In this document: piece by piece, positions 49,254-61,622 of the stretch
Numbering within the stretch: position 1 is the stretch's first letter
Layout of the letters: each line of letters opens with the position of its first letter
Source of the DNA: Pseudo-nitzschia pungens
Taxonomy: Eukaryota; Bacillariophyta; Bacillariophyceae; Bacillariales; Bacillariaceae
Reading direction: 5' to 3'
NCBI GenBank assembly: GCA_037355855.1
Contig: CM074760.1
Location: 5,696,501-5,760,500 of the forward strand
DNA length: 64,000 nt
The notes under the pieces: model-generated
What the model was told of the DNA's origin: nothing
Seen by the model: the letters and a program-made list of their open reading frames with translations, nothing else
The model's database searches: none
Position numbers and translations under genes: made by a program

Positions 49254-50281
49254 TTAGGAAGCCAATCTAAAACCGACGAACATTCTTCGACACGAAACTC
49301 TTTTTCCAAACGATTGATCAAATTCTGAAAGTATTTGTGCAGCATCGGCAATGCTTTCTCCCTCTAGAAACACGATGAAATGCAGCGAGTCAGCAGAAAA
49401 GTTAGTCTTCTGATTTCTGGCAAAAGCGCTCGGTGTGGCATGAATGTCGCACACTTCGCCGGAAATCCCCGAATTCGTTACTGTCTGAGAACAAAAAAGG
49501 AAGACAAACAGTTCCCTATCCCGTAACACGTTCTACTCTACAATATCGCGATCACTAGTAATGACCTCGAAATGTGAAAGCAGCAAGCAGTTCTCACCGT
49601 GAAAAGTCTCTCTCCTTTCATGTCGACGTGGTCTGGGTGGTGAAGTGTCATCATGTCGCCCCCGGTCCAGTCGACCCGTTGTATATTCCAAGGATCGTTT
49701 CTCGGCACGTCGCTAGGATTTTCCTTAGTGACAGGTTGGTTCATGTCGCTGGAAATCGGCGATTCCGGTCGTCGCCGTTTTCGAGGAACGGCCTTGCCAC
49801 CACTACGATAATGGTGAAACACAGTCAGCGATAGTCGCCGATATCCCCCGGCACAGCAGGCCATACAATCGTCGACCTCTTCTTGAACCGCAAGCATCCC
49901 CCACGGTTTTCTAGACCCCTTCGCTATGAAATACCCTTGGATCCAACTAGGATCGAGGTCATGCAAACAGAAAACGGCCTGGCCCTCAATCATTTGACAA
50001 CTGTCCTTGTCTTCGTTTTCGTTGGTGTCAACGTTCTTTCTCTTGGACTCGCAGCTTCCGTCTTTGGTGAGCATTGAACCGATGCGTTCATTCCGACGGC
50101 TATCATCCGCTTTATTGTTGTCAAATCTTGGCCCGCGCCGTTTCATTCGCGTCCAATCAAGCGGCAATGACGATTGCCAGTCCACTGCGGGTGCAGCACC
50201 GGAATTGGTCGACAAAAATTCTTTCGACGACGATGAACCATTCTTTCCACCGGCGGATTTCCTGTTGGTTGATAACCACAT
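49254..50281 (-). CDS. Unrecognised two-exon protein
   Basis: Exon 1 50281-49598 (first in-frame ATG at 50281), intron 49597-49485 (113 bp; donor GTGAGA, acceptor TTGTTCTCAG, phase 0), exon 2 49484-49254; 304 residues. The join restores a continuous frame: GERLFT then TVTNSGISGEVCDIHATP. The N-terminal third is Ser/Asn/Asp-rich and likely disordered; the middle has GQAVFCLHDLDPSWIQGYFIAK and CMACCAGGYRRLSLTVFHHY with a cluster of cysteines; a basic patch PRKRRRPES could be a nuclear signal. Exon 2 (SLHFIVFLEGESIADAAQIL) looks folded. No domain recognised. It converges on the lumen protein gene. Confidence 0.6.
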
Positions 50282-51246
50282 ATTCAACACAGCACTTGCA
50301 ATCTCTAGCTACTTCCAACCTCGCAATGCGTTGTGCCAAATAGATACTGCTATCATTATGATTGTTGTTCGATGTTCTCGTTTTCAGAAAGACCGAGTGC
50401 GAGTATCGAGTAAAGAGTACAGAGTACAGTATTGAGATTGAACAGAACAGTAAGATTTTACGGTAGAAGAAAGCGCACGGGTACGAGTAAGGCTTAACCT
50501 TACTTGTACTTCGTAAATCGTACTACTACTCCGTAATCTCACTTCGTAAGGTTACTTCGTAATTTGCCTGGCCTCCGTGATGCTCCGTACGTAAGTTTAC
50601 TGGTATCTCAAAATTAGAGTGTTAAAAATGCGCGGCGAACCACAAAATACAGAGCACTACATTGATACGAATAAGACATCGTCATAAATCTAATGCAGTA
50701 CGAACCGTACTAGTGTTCCAGAAGCCCGGGGTTAATAAAAATTGTAAAATCAATGAGGTATTTGTAGTCAGTTCGATGGCGTGCAGATGTTTGACATGAG
50801 TGTTTACAATGAGATATGTAACGAAAGGGTGCAAGGCAATAATGTTGGAGCCAAGGTTTTATGGAAGCAGTAGATAATGTCAAGCATTTTGCTATGCTCT
50901 CTTTGTTCGAAGAATGAATCTTGGCCAATTATCTTCCGTTTCCAAGGACGTTGGAAATTTTTAGCTCTGAATAGTAATCCATTCTCGAAATCAATCACAC
51001 TCAGATTGAGAAAGAGAGAACGTGTCCTTTTTTTTTGGTGAAGAACAAGACCTTTGCTGCACCTACGGTATTAACAAGTTTACGTACTACCGATTTTTGT
51101 CATTTGAAAAAGTGCGTTCGTACCGTTAGCATAACCTTACGGTACAACTCTCATTTTTTTTTTCTCGAATAAAAATTCATCAACGAATCTAAATCAATGA
51201 TTTTCTATACGTACGGTATTACATCGTTATCAATGGCAACAAAACG
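50282..51246. promoter_or_regulatory. Divergent intergenic region with GTAAGGTTAC repeats
   Basis: 965 bp between two divergent genes. Exact copy of the 10-mer at 50546-50555 amid degenerate copies (50450-50610), a T-run near 51029-51038 and another near 51157. No gene seen; short frames at 50700-51000 not convincing. Confidence 0.45.
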
Positions 51247-52740
51247 ATGAAGTTTTGCAAGAACTTACAAAGGGTCGTCGACATTTCTGACCCTGAATGG
51301 GCACCTTATTGGACGAATTACAAAATGCTCAAGGTAGGTTCAATTCAGCACAGTAACAACAGGTCCAAACCATCCGAACGAGTGTATCGTGAATATCCGT
51401 TTTTGCGTCTGTAGTAGAATTCTACGCAAGTTCATTACTGCAAACGAGGAAGTACGAGATTCATCGATTCGGGTCCGGTTCTCGTTGTTTCGACATGTAT
51501 CTATTTCAGCAAGGTGGTTTCGAACATACAGATTCTAACGACATCTTTTTCATCTGTTCTGACCACGGCGCTACAGAAATTAATAAAGGAGTTGCCCTCA
51601 CTTGTACCAAACACAGACGACGGAAAAACCGTCACCAGAAACAAGAAGATTCGTTTAGATTCTAATCAAAACCACGGGGACAAAACGGGAGAAAATGCGA
51701 AACAACAGCAAAGTACGAAAGTAACTACAACGCAACAACAAAATTATCAGGAACTATCCGCATCAATGGGAAAATCCCCTGGAGAAGTCGCCTTTTTCAA
51801 ATTACTTCATTCCGAGTTCAAAAAGGCATCCCACTTTTTCGATCGCGCAACGGAAGAGTTCGCAATCAGGGAAGAACGAGTAAGAGAGGGCGTTGAAATC
51901 ATGAGGAAGCCAAACTCTATAATGGTCAACGAAAAATGGGCTCTCATGGCAAAGTCAATTTATAGACTGTACAAAGACCTCCTTCTGCTGGAGACCTTTG
52001 CAATCATGACATACTGTTCGTTTTCCAAAATTCTCAAGAAACACGACAAAGTCACCGGATACGAAACAAAAAATGCGTTTATGGCGAATATTGTTAACAA
52101 GGCGAACTTCACGCATTATCCGAAGGTGTTGACCATGATTACTCGGTGCGAAAAATTCTACGAGGAAGTGTCCGCAAACTTGTTAAAAGAAGGAAAAGAA
52201 GGATTGTACGAAGATGAACGTACGTCTACGATTGTGATCTCGGTTCGAACAATATCTTTCGGCACTAATGAAATCATTACTCAAAGTTCTGTATGCAATT
52301 CGCTCACATTTATTTTTGCTTTGTCTCTTGATATCCCATTCGACTCAAAAAAAATTCAACGACCCTCAACACCTATCACAGGTCTGTTCATTAGTATGAT
52401 TCACCGACTGAATGAACAGGTGCTGGACAGTGCCGATAGCGCTGCCTCGCCACGGGAACGAAAACAAGAAGAGAAACAGCGTCGAGCTCCTGGTAATGAT
52501 GTCGCAGCTTCTATTCCACTCCAATCCGACAACTTGTCATCGGCTACTTCAACCCTTCGCACTCTGGTAGAAGAGAATGCGGAAAGTGCGAAAAACGCTG
52601 CGAAACCCTTGCCTACCACCTCGCCAGCTGTTGGCATCATATCGGAAGAAGCAAACAACGGTGAAAATGGGGATGAGAATGATTCGGATTTAGATGGAGG
52701 AATAGAAAGAAGGTCGGCGAAACGTGCTAAGGTACAATAG
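51247..52740 (+). CDS. SPX-domain protein
   Basis: Three exons: 51247-51333, 51577-52219 and 52382-52740; introns 243 bp (phase 0) and 162 bp; 362 residues. Exon 1 gives MKFCKNLQRVVDISDPEWAP and the join gives YWTNYKMLKKLIKELP, the diagnostic N-terminal two helices of SPX domains with the Lys cluster that binds inositol pyrophosphates. Further SPX helices follow: EVAFFKLLHSEFKKASHFFD, LYKDLLLLETFAIMTYCSFSKILKKHDKVTG and FTHYPKVLTMITRCEKFYEE. After exon 2 the protein reads EDERLFISMIHRLNEQVL and ends in a Ser/Glu/Asn-rich tail with RRSAKRAKVQ. No transporter or kinase domain is attached, so it resembles stand-alone SPX sensors of phosphate status. The second intron is a multiple of three with no stop, so retention would add 54 residues. 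Confidence 0.88.
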
Positions 52741-53147
52741 TGAACAATTGACGCAGCTACTCCTCGATGAACAAGCAATAACACGCTGATTTGATAATCT
52801 AATTTGCATTGTGAAAATGCACCTGTACCATTAAACTTTGATACATGTTACTAATTTACCACATTCCTCTGCGCGGGAATGGTATTTGGTATTTTCTTGC
52901 GTCTTGAAGTGTAGAATTACTTTTTTTTTCTTTTTTAAAATTAAGTTTCTCGTCTGTTTCATTGAAGACTACCTCCTGTAACTTCCCGTTGTTACCCCAA
53001 AGCAAGTTTGCAGACAAATTCAATTCATGATTCCCTTATAGAAGATTGGGTTGCAGGTTGTTGAGTATCGTGACGAACAAATTCCTGCGGATGGACGATG
53101 GAAACCGTGCTATGCATTCGATGCTTCACCACACGAGTGGGATGAAA
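52741..53147. other. Intergenic between convergent genes
   Basis: 407 bp AT-rich 3' flank with a T-rich run near 52920-52937. Nothing coding. Confidence 0.4.
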
Positions 53148-53477
53148 CTACACGAATGGTTTGTTCTGGAGGTCGGCCTCGTGCTCTTTCACGTAGAGCT
53201 TAAAGCGCTCGGGTGAATTATATACCATCATACACTCATTAACATCCTTTTGTATAGCCCGACAATTGAAGGGTGCGAACAGACCTTCGTCCTTGATGCA
53301 CTCCGCCAGTGCCCCGATCTGCAAATCGCATTTTTTCATCGCATCTGCTTTGAATTCCTTTCTGAGCTGGTTTTCCGCAAAACTACGAAAAGACAACCTC
53401 CCTTCTCTCCCAGTATCCTTCATGGCACCGGTGTCTCTCGGGGGTGTAGGTTGTGTTTCATTTGAGGCAGACGACAT
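53148..53477 (-). CDS. CMC1: Twin CX9C mitochondrial protein, CMC1-like (cytochrome c oxidase assembly)
   Basis: 109 residues. Two CX9C motifs are intact, CDLQIGALAEC and CRAIQKDVNEC, forming the helical hairpin held by two disulfides. The surrounding LRKEFKADAMKK and MVYNSPERFKLYVKEHE match the CMC1 family rather than COX17 or MIA40. Such proteins are imported through the Mia40 relay into the intermembrane space and help COX1/copper assembly. The first ~30 residues are polar and variable. Single exon. Confidence 0.85.
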   Translation of the reverse strand: MSSASNETQPTPPRDTGAMKDTGREGRLSFRSFAENQLRKEFKADAMKKCDLQIGALAECIKDEGLFAPFNCRAIQKDVNECMMVYNSPERFKLYVKEHEADLQNKPFV

Positions 53478-54771
53478 ACTGAGTTTTTTTGTTTTCGTGT
53501 CTCTTGTCTTGCTTCGGACGAAATCTACCGTCTCGTCTTGTCGCGCTGAAAACGACCGTGCACTGTCACTTTTTGTGGACTGAATCTTATTAACACCTGT
53601 GGAGATTCGTTCGGAGTCGGTTAATCAACAACAGGAACACCGCCACCTTACGAACAACAACAATATCGATCACACCACATCGTGCTCATTTTCCATCCGA
53701 GGCGAATTTGCACCGTACGGTAAAAACCTTAACCTTACCGGTAGCATGATCAATGAGTCATGAGGTGTGCGGGAAGAACGAATGAATAATCAGAAAAAAT
53801 TAATCTCGTCAGACGATGTAAGATCTTACTTACCGTACGAGTATCAGGGAAGTTACGTGGTACGGGTAAGGTTTACATCGTAACCTTACCTGGTAGTCTT
53901 ATCCAAGATCCTTTTGGTAGATAAGAGTAAATTATTCGTTACTTACTCGTACCGGTAACCTTAGTCACGAAGTAAGTTAATTTACTGTACCAGTAGTACA
54001 ATGAAAATACTAAGTAAGGCTTACTTTACTCTAGTAAGGTTACTACTACTAATTTGTCTCCTCATCACTAACAAATTGTGGAAAGATCGCGCTTCAATCT
54101 TGCCATTTTTTTGGTCAAAAGGCAGGCACGTTTCAAAAATGCGTTTTTTTTTCCTGAAAACAGCAACCTAGCGCTAAGTCTTACGAACGAGTAAGGTACG
54201 GTACTCGTAACTTACTGTGCTGGTATGCATATTGATGACGGGACTAAACTTGCATGCTCCGAATTCGTACTTCAGTTTTAAAAAAATAATATCTTGTTTT
54301 TAAGTTGAAATTGAAAATCCTATCAAATTTTTGATACGTGATGGAGACTCCAGCTGTTACTATTGCCATGCATTGTCTCCTCTCAATTTTAAAATTTGTG
54401 CATCCGAAAGGGCACAAGAGTGACGATTTTTACTTCGTACGAAGTAGTTGAGAATTTTTTTAAAAACAGACAGATAGTTTTTTTCCTTATATTACGATGC
54501 TGCATGACTACGACTTCACACACTTGCTGCTTGTAGTTGCACCGTGATCCCATCATCTTTCATCTTCGGACGTAGAGAGTAGAGAAGGATAGCCGACACA
54601 GTAACAACTGGACCGATCGATTTCACGATACGTTGAGACTTTTCTTCAAATACCAATCTAGTAATCGATACCCACGGCCATTTCAATGCCTCACGAAATC
54701 GGCAAAATTGTGGAATACTGTGCTCATAGCTACGAAAGAAGAAACGTTACGTGAAAGGAATAAATTCACAG
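53478..54771. other. 1.3-kb intergenic region, GTAAGGTTAC repeat cluster
   Basis: Lies between divergent genes. 53715-54040 and 54180-54225 are packed with the repeat (exact copies at 53880-53889 and 54034-54043, many degenerate). T-runs near 54145 and 54478. No gene; the last ~200 bp are leader of the next gene. Confidence 0.5.
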
Positions 54772-56120
54772 ATGAGAGGAGCAAACAAAGAAATGACCAC
54801 ATTAGATACAACAAACGGTGAACCCGCGCAAGGTGATCGGGCATCTCGATCGCAACAAAATCCAAACGCCAATCGATCAGCATCTAGTCCAGTACAGTCC
54901 AATTCTAGACGGCGGCGGCGGAAAAAGAAGTGAGTGTCATTGGATCTCCTTCCGTAATATATCGTCGCTGAAGAACCGCGTTGTGTTCGCTTCATTTCTG
55001 GATCTGGTTCTGCTGAAATATTAACACAAAATGGAAGGTTCGGTTTGACATGATCAAATCATTCAGTCGCTTCTATTCCCCTTCCGACTCTCAACACGCC
55101 AAAACCAACTTTCTTGATTTTTTTTTTTTTCTGAACACGTCCCCTTAGGTTTGCCGTGTCGACTCGATGGGAGCGTGCAGTTGCAGAAAATGGGCCGATC
55201 AAAGACTTTCATCGATTCTGGTGCTGTTGTGCACGGCGCTTAGGGAATATGTTTGTATTATGCGAACGAACGGATGGAACTCCTATTGTTATCGCGGGAC
55301 CCTGTTGGCCCTTTTGCATCTTTGTGACGTTGCCTCTGATATTGGCAGTGTCGGGGGCGGTCGCATATTTTGTCATTATTTCGCACGACTCCCCCTTGGT
55401 GAGTACGAGGCATATTTTGATCTCTTGATGATTCTATCAATCTTGCAGAAAGGATTGCTTCTTTCGAGACGAATCGTTTGAGTGGCTTAAGGATAGATAA
55501 TGGAACCCGTTCTATTCTGGCTTGAGAATACTTGCTGATTTACAGATACGAAACTGACTTCCGTCGTATTTTCGTTTCTGACTTTACCTAAACTATTCCA
55601 AAAGCCAATTTGGGTGGCCTACATTTATTTTCCGGTTTTGGGTTTTGTCTTGGCCTCCCTGTTCTGTGTGAGCTGTCAAGATCCTGGCTTGATGGAACGG
55701 GTTACCGACGAAGAAGCCGGAAATGGTGGCTGGTTTTGGAACGAGCAAGTTGGGAGCTTTCGACCACCGGGTGCTTTGTATTGTCGAGAATGCGGGGTTC
55801 TAATACAAGACTATGATCATTTGTGCGTAAATGATCTTGTGTTGACGTGAAGCTCTGTTCTTCACATTCGTGATTGTCATTGCCACCGATTCCAAAGGGC
55901 TATGTTTTCATCATTTATACGGTCTGACAGCGCTAACTCTTATTTTCACTTGTGTTTTAAACACCACAGATGTCCTTGGACAGGCACCGGTATTGGGCGA
56001 AGGAATATGATGGCATTCAAACTTTTCGTGGTGGGAGTAAATGTTTTGTGTTACTTTAGCATGATTCTTGTGATAGTAGCATTGTTGCGGGGTTTACGAT
56101 TGCCTGTCGAAGAAGACTAA
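54772..56120 (+). CDS. Divergent DHHC-family protein S-acyltransferase-like, with DHLC in place of DHHC
   Basis: Four exons inferred: 54772-54929, 55149-55398, 55605-55822, 55970-56120; all GT-AG, frame closes at 258 residues. Start is the first in-frame ATG. A disordered basic N-terminus (RRRRRKK) precedes a Cys-rich segment FWCCCARRLGNM, a membrane span (PFCIFVTLPLILAVSGAVAYFVII), a second span (WVAYIYFPVLGFVLASLFCV), and the Cys-rich domain FRPPGALYCRECGVLIQDYD HLCPWTGTGIGRRN, which aligns with R-P-x-R-x-x-H-C-x-x-C-x-x-C-x-x-x-x-D-H-H-C-P-W at exact spacing but lacks the first His, the third Cys and the second His of DHHC. One further span (FVVGVNVLCYFSMILVIVALL) ends the protein, where four are usual. 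The acyl-accepting Cys remains. It may be active, weak or regulatory. Confidence 0.72.
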
Positions 56121-56615
56121 ATATCAGTTTATTAGCCGAATGGGTTCAAATCGGTTCCATTTTTTCATAATCTGTAATTCACGTGGGGTTTCGGTGTCTG
56201 AATAAACAGAGCTATTTTCTTCTTTGTCGCTTTGGCTTGTGCACTTCCTTCTTGGAGATTACGGGATTCTACACATAACAGCGAAACACTGTATTTTCAA
56301 AAATATTTCCTGAACTCTCTTCCAGTGGTCTAATGAAATCGTGTATTACAGCAGATGAACACAACCATCGTCAATCTCAACCATAGCCATACAGAATGCA
56401 GGGGTTATCGACATTTGCGAGAGCCACACACAAGACCAAAAATATGACATTCTATTATATTGTTTTGTAGTCTAAACAAAGATTGATTCGTCTATGACAC
56501 TTAGCGAACTCCAACTACAAATACTAGGGTTCCTCTAGTAGAAAAAATAATGCTAGAATTTGAAAGGTGTGTATTCTCAAACTGGGATTATCGCGTATAA
56601 TACTGTAAGTAATGC
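56121..56615. other. Intergenic between convergent genes
   Basis: 495 bp of 3' flanking sequence, AT-rich; nothing recognised. Confidence 0.4.
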
Positions 56616-57569
56616 TTAATCGTCGTGCGCGACTCTTGCTGATTCTCCGAACAACAACGTGTCAGCCATGAGTGGCATGTAAATCATAAGATAAATACTG
56701 AAAAAGAGGACTGCAACAAGTCCCAAGGATGTCCACAAGACAACGTTGAAGTATTGGATTTGGAACATGGTTTTGTAAGGAGTGACCCATTCTCCGTAGG
56801 AATTGAAGTATCCATACCCGTAGTATCCATTGTTCTGATTTTGCATATCGGCATCTCCTTCCTTCTCGCCTTCTTGTTCCAAGCGACGTTGGGTAGTGGT
56901 AGCTCCTCGAGCTCCGTTTTCTTGCTTTCCGTTGAGTTGACTTGCCAGGCTACGACGACGGGCGGATCCATCTTCTTCTTCGACAACCAAGTGAAGGACG
57001 ACGGTCTTGTGGGAGGAGTAATCATTGATCAAGGAGGCTAGCTGACCATCGATATCAGCCGCGTTGGCCGAGGACACATCAAAATGCATTCCGGAGATAC
57101 CAGCCTCGTGGGCTTGGCTTTCGAAGGCACTCTTAAGGGATCCAGAATCAGCATAATCTTTCTTACTCTGAACATTGTCCAACATCTTCTTGCAATGGTT
57201 CCCGGAAACTTGCATATGTCCGACGACACGGCTGTCCTGTTGCTCGTCAACGTTCTTCAACAAACCGTTGAGCGTCGGCATGTGATCAAGGTCGACGCCG
57301 CTTCCCGTCAGCCCTAACACAACGCCACTTTCTGGGCGACTAAAGAGGTCGGGAACGACGGGCATACCAGCGTGCTGAAGCTTGCGGCCATACCCGTGAA
57401 GGGCACTCCAGAACGAGGCAACGCCATCCACGGAAGTCTCTTCAAATTGAGATGCTGTGGTTGTGCGGCGAACAGTGCCCGACGCCCCAAGTTCGATGAC
57501 GGCTACACGGGTTGCAGCGTCGACGGTCAAGGCCATCGCGGCGAGGGCGGCAATGACAAACTTATTCAT
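56616..57569 (-). CDS. Type I membrane protein with renin-receptor/V-ATPase-accessory-like C-terminus
   Basis: 317 residues. Residues 1-18 (MNKFVIAALAAMALTVDA) are a signal peptide. The ~220-residue luminal part starts TRVAVIELGASGTVRR and contains VVLGLTGSGVDLDHMPTLNG and KTVVLHLVVEEEDG; near residue 235 is a Tyr/Asn/Gly-rich stretch (NNGYYGYGYFNSYGEW). The end is QYFNVVLWTSLGLVAVLFFS-type membrane span plus YMPLMADTLLFGES, matching the F-N-x-V-L-W ... D-x-x-L pattern of ATP6AP2 (renin receptor) and related V-ATPase assembly factors. Role in V-ATPase assembly or trafficking is inferred. Also possible: an unrelated type I protein. Confidence 0.62.
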   Translation of the reverse strand: MNKFVIAALAAMALTVDAATRVAVIELGASGTVRRTTTASQFEETSVDGVASFWSALHGYGRKLQHAGMPVVPDLFSRPESGVVLGLTGSGVDLDHMPTLNGLLKNVDEQQDSRVVGHMQVSGNHCKKMLDNVQSKKDYADSGSLKSAFESQAHEAGISGMHFDVSSANAADIDGQLASLINDYSSHKTVVLHLVVEEEDGSARRRSLASQLNGKQENGARGATTTQRRLEQEGEKEGDADMQNQNNGYYGYGYFNSYGEWVTPYKTMFQIQYFNVVLWTSLGLVAVLFFSIYLMIYMPLMADTLLFGESARVAHDD

Positions 57570-60500
57570 GGTGATGGAGCGGTTTTTCCGATAGTCACTA
57601 ATAAATACGGGGTGAATGCTCGTTTTTGTATGTCAAAAACCGCGATTCTCTTTCCTCAGCAAGTTTCCGGTCGTTGGGAGTTAGTCGCTGTTCACTGTAA
57701 TCTTACTGGGTTTTCGATATGAAGGGAAGAAGACGAAGCAAGTTTCTACGGCTATCTTGCTCGATTGGCTACGAGTAAGACTGACATAAAATAATATATT
57801 CATTACTGAACATTGAATAACAACGTTGAGCGTCATATCATTGGAACTGAAATCAAATGGAATCTATACGTATTGTACATACTAAGAGTAGTATAAAATG
57901 TTGAATACTGTAATGAAGTATTGTACGATAAACCTTACTTGTACGTACTCTACTTTGCGTGGCATCATATGAACTCGTACTAAATGACTCCCTGTAGTGA
58001 GAATTGTGATCGACTAAGGATTTTTTCCACAAAAGAAGATGGAGCTGTAATTTGTAATTTCAGATGCTTATGGGCTTTTATCATCGAAACTCTAAGAATT
58101 TGGTTCATCTGATGAAGAAGTGAGATCATGTTGTGGATTCTGGATTCTTTTCCAAAAAATAATACGAAGTACTTCGTAATAGATTCAATAAGATTCTAGA
58201 GACATACGTATGGTAGGTGCATCATGTGTGATTCGAAACATTCCCAAAAAAGTCAAGTCAAGTAGCAGTTTATTCATTCTTTGCCGTATCAAAAAATAAT
58301 ATCTTCGGATTGGCTGTTGTCTTGTACTTCGTAGTTGTTTTTGAACGAAAGGCGCCAAGGACTCTTGAATAGCGTCTTGACTTCGCTTGGCTTCTGTTTC
58401 GGAACACTGTACCTGCTGCCCGCTCCTTTCTAGAGCGATCTCTACGTTCAATTCTCTGAGCACATCATGATAATAGAGTGACTTGGTACTGGTACCTTCA
58501 GCAATAATGATCGGAAGCAAAACGATGCTCGACAACCATATCGGTATGGTCGCAGTCCTGCGGCTAAGCTGTATGCTTTGAATTTGCTCTTTTCAAACGT
58601 TTTCGTGCTAGCCATCCTTGAAAGTGAATGAATCAAGTTAAACACTAGACATCTAATGAGAGAAATCGCTGGAAAGTAGTGATTGATTGATTCATTTTGT
58701 TAAGCGATTGAATGCTGGTAACGGTATTTTTGTGCAAACCGGTGAGTGCTCTAGATATAATGATATTGGATTATTCACTTATTTCTATTTTAGTGGTTTT
58801 AGAAAGAACTATCATTATCAGAACAAAATCTGTTCATAGATAATGTCATAGCGATTTGTTCTTTGATATGTTTCCTTCGCATAAGTTTCAATCCGATCGT
58901 CCCCTCCGTTCTGTTTCACACATATGACAGGTACAACACATTCATTTGATGTAATCTGACATGTACTTGCTCAAGCATAATTCACCGATATTTTCGAAAG
59001 AAATTTCAATATAGATCGAAGTTGCGTTCACCACCGGCATGCCCATTGTTTAGGTGGAACGTCCCACTCTAGTCAAACAGCAGGTTTTGAATCGCTACCC
59101 ACGATAATGAGGGTGGAACCTCATTCGATGGTACAATTCAAAATTGAATCTTTGTAGGCATCTGAATCTTCTTCATCTTTTCTTCCGTCATAAACGAAGT
59201 ATCTTTCGGAGTTGTTGAAAGTTTCATTGGGTTGTTGGCATCGTTCTCTGTTGAATCTCCCTGAGGAATCAATTGCAGACCGAATCAGATTGATGATGCA
59301 AGGCAAAAGAAAAAGAGATGAGACAATTGATTTCGATAAACAATACTCTAAAGCAAGGAGTGCATTTCAATTGCTACATGCGGTCATCAATTGCGAATTG
59401 GTCGTTGTCGGTTCAATCGAAACGCACCTCCCAGAATGCGAAACGAACTTGGGACATCATTTCTTTGTCCGATGCGCTCAGTCGACCCCTGTTGTCGTAA
59501 TCGTAATCGGTACTGATAGGTTGTTGGCTCATTGTTCAATTATTTTAAGATAAGTAGATTGGTCTTTCGTTAGGCTGTAATGACAATATGAAGCAGAGTC
59601 TTCGTGCTGAATGTTAAGCTGTGTTCCCGAAGGTTACTTCGTAAGGTACCATACTTCGTATTTTTTTCTGAGTGAAAAAGTCGACGTTGATTTTCGGAAG
59701 AACGTTCGCAACACAGTTCGTTTGCAAAATGCAGCTTTTTTGTTATTTGCTTCAATGAAGAAGATGACCTACGAGTTACTTCGTATTTTGCTTCGTATTC
59801 TCAAACAACGTAAGATTTTACCAAAGTACAGTACAAGTACGTGCGTAAAAAATTTTGCGAAGCAGATGATTTCCTTTTCCCCGTATTCTTCTCGACACGA
59901 CACCGAAGCAGACCCTTAAAAAAAGAATAAGGTTACTACTACTCTTATTTTGATGAATACAGTAAGATTATTAATTACCGCTCCGGACGTACGGTTGCGA
60001 ATTTTATGAAAGTCGATTCAGTGATACAAAGAAGATTTAATTCATCGTTGATGACACTGTAAGATCTTAACGGTATAGCTTGTTGAAGACAGTAATGAAA
60101 CGATACTCGAAAACGAAGTAACCTTACTTAAATGACAACCCGTTTTTACGATACAGTAGTCTTCGTAAAAACAAGGAATTCTTATTCCACACCTTTCAAC
60201 CCAGCATCCAATCAAAACACTTAAGTCAATACTCGCCAACATTTTCGTAACGGTAATTACGATTCACACGCTACGTTCGTGCGAGTTCGGAATGACTACG
60301 TAGTACAGTAAGTAGCCTTACTACGTAGTCACGAAGTAGAAGACGAGATCCTTCTATCATTATTGAGTCTCAACTAAAAACAAAAACAATTTTGAAACAT
60401 TATGATTGGTCACAAGGTTTTCACGGCATGCATGCGTGACATGTTAAGTTTTTGAAAACTATAATATACGAACTTAGGATACATATCGTATGAATAAGAA

Positions 60501-61622
60501 AAATTTGTTTGCCGAAACAAAACGCTGAAACAAAACGTTGAAACGAAACGAAACACCAAAACAAAATGAACAATCAATTGAAAATTGGCTGCTGAATTCC
60601 GGAGTTGACCCTCTCGACTCTGCGCATAAATAATTTTTTGTTCCGGAAGGTCCAGTAACCTTAGTGTTTCGGACAAGTTACCTCAACACGCACGACACGG
60701 TAAACCTTAGTAACCTTATTATTTGGTACAGAGACAACAGCATTCTCAAAATTAATAAAAATAATAGAAAGTCATACGGCATAATCGTACGGTTGCCTGT
60801 GTACCCGTACACATGAAAATCCCAATTGAAAGTTTTAAGAGCGGCAATGTTCAGCAATACGATGAGGTACATTGTTGTAGAAAGGTTCAAAAAGTCGCGA
60901 ACGGAAACAAAGTGACTTCCTATGCTGAATGCATGGATTTGGGTGGACAAAACTGGTCCCAAAAAAACATTTCCATCGTGCTCGTGTAATATTCGTGGAA
61001 TGAACGAGTAGAATGATTCTGAATACTACGTACTCTACATAACAGCTCCTTGCTATCAATCAACAAAAATAACTTCGTGGAAAATCCGTATCACAACGCA
61101 AGAAAGATGGGATGAACACTGACCCAATGTCACTCGGAAGAGATGACTAATTGTACGATTCAAAGTTTTAGTGGCAAGAGAGTTACCGAATGGCCAAAAG
61201 CCTCTCTGGACGATCAGAGGACAGGTGCATCAAAAACTGCCACAAATTCTTTGAGAATGATGGTCTTAGATAACGATTTCTTTAACTAAGAAATCGAAAA
61301 CTGCGGAAGCACATTGTGATTTGGAAGGGAATAGAGGAGATGTTTCCACTTTTCTGAACACATCGTATGAAATGCAAGTTGTAAAAGGCTATCTTGATGG
61401 ATTCGAATCGATGACGTTAAAATTCAATATAAAGGTTTGTAATCTCTTGACCTTTGAATCCCATGAGCTATAATAGATATTGAAGATAAGGGACACAACA
61501 GCCCCTGAAGCCAACGAAAGCGAATATTGTTACATTACCGACATGTTTAGTCATACATGGCGACAGTTTCTTGAGTTCAATTATGTCTTCAAGTAATTAC
61601 AATTAATTATTATTAATTTTAT
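57570..61622. other. 4-kb gene-poor region
   Basis: Only short frames, none convincing. One minus-strand frame (58535-58185, 116 codons; first residues hydrophobic, then QDAIQESLAPFVQKQLRS) begins without ATG and could be a lost exon; I do not call it. Repeats: TACGAAGTACTTCGTA palindrome at 58163-58178, an exact GTAACCTTAC at 60118-60127, degenerate copies near 57925, 59630, 59940 and 60700. The rest is AT-rich. Confidence 0.45.

Noticed and set aside
58185..58535. 116-codon minus-strand frame with hydrophobic start
   Set aside because: No ATG at its beginning, and no acceptable upstream exon could be joined; no family recognised.
60678..60962. 94-codon minus-strand frame with membrane-like segments
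   Set aside because: Lies in AT-rich DNA where Leu/Ile/Phe runs arise by chance; no signals or relatives seen.
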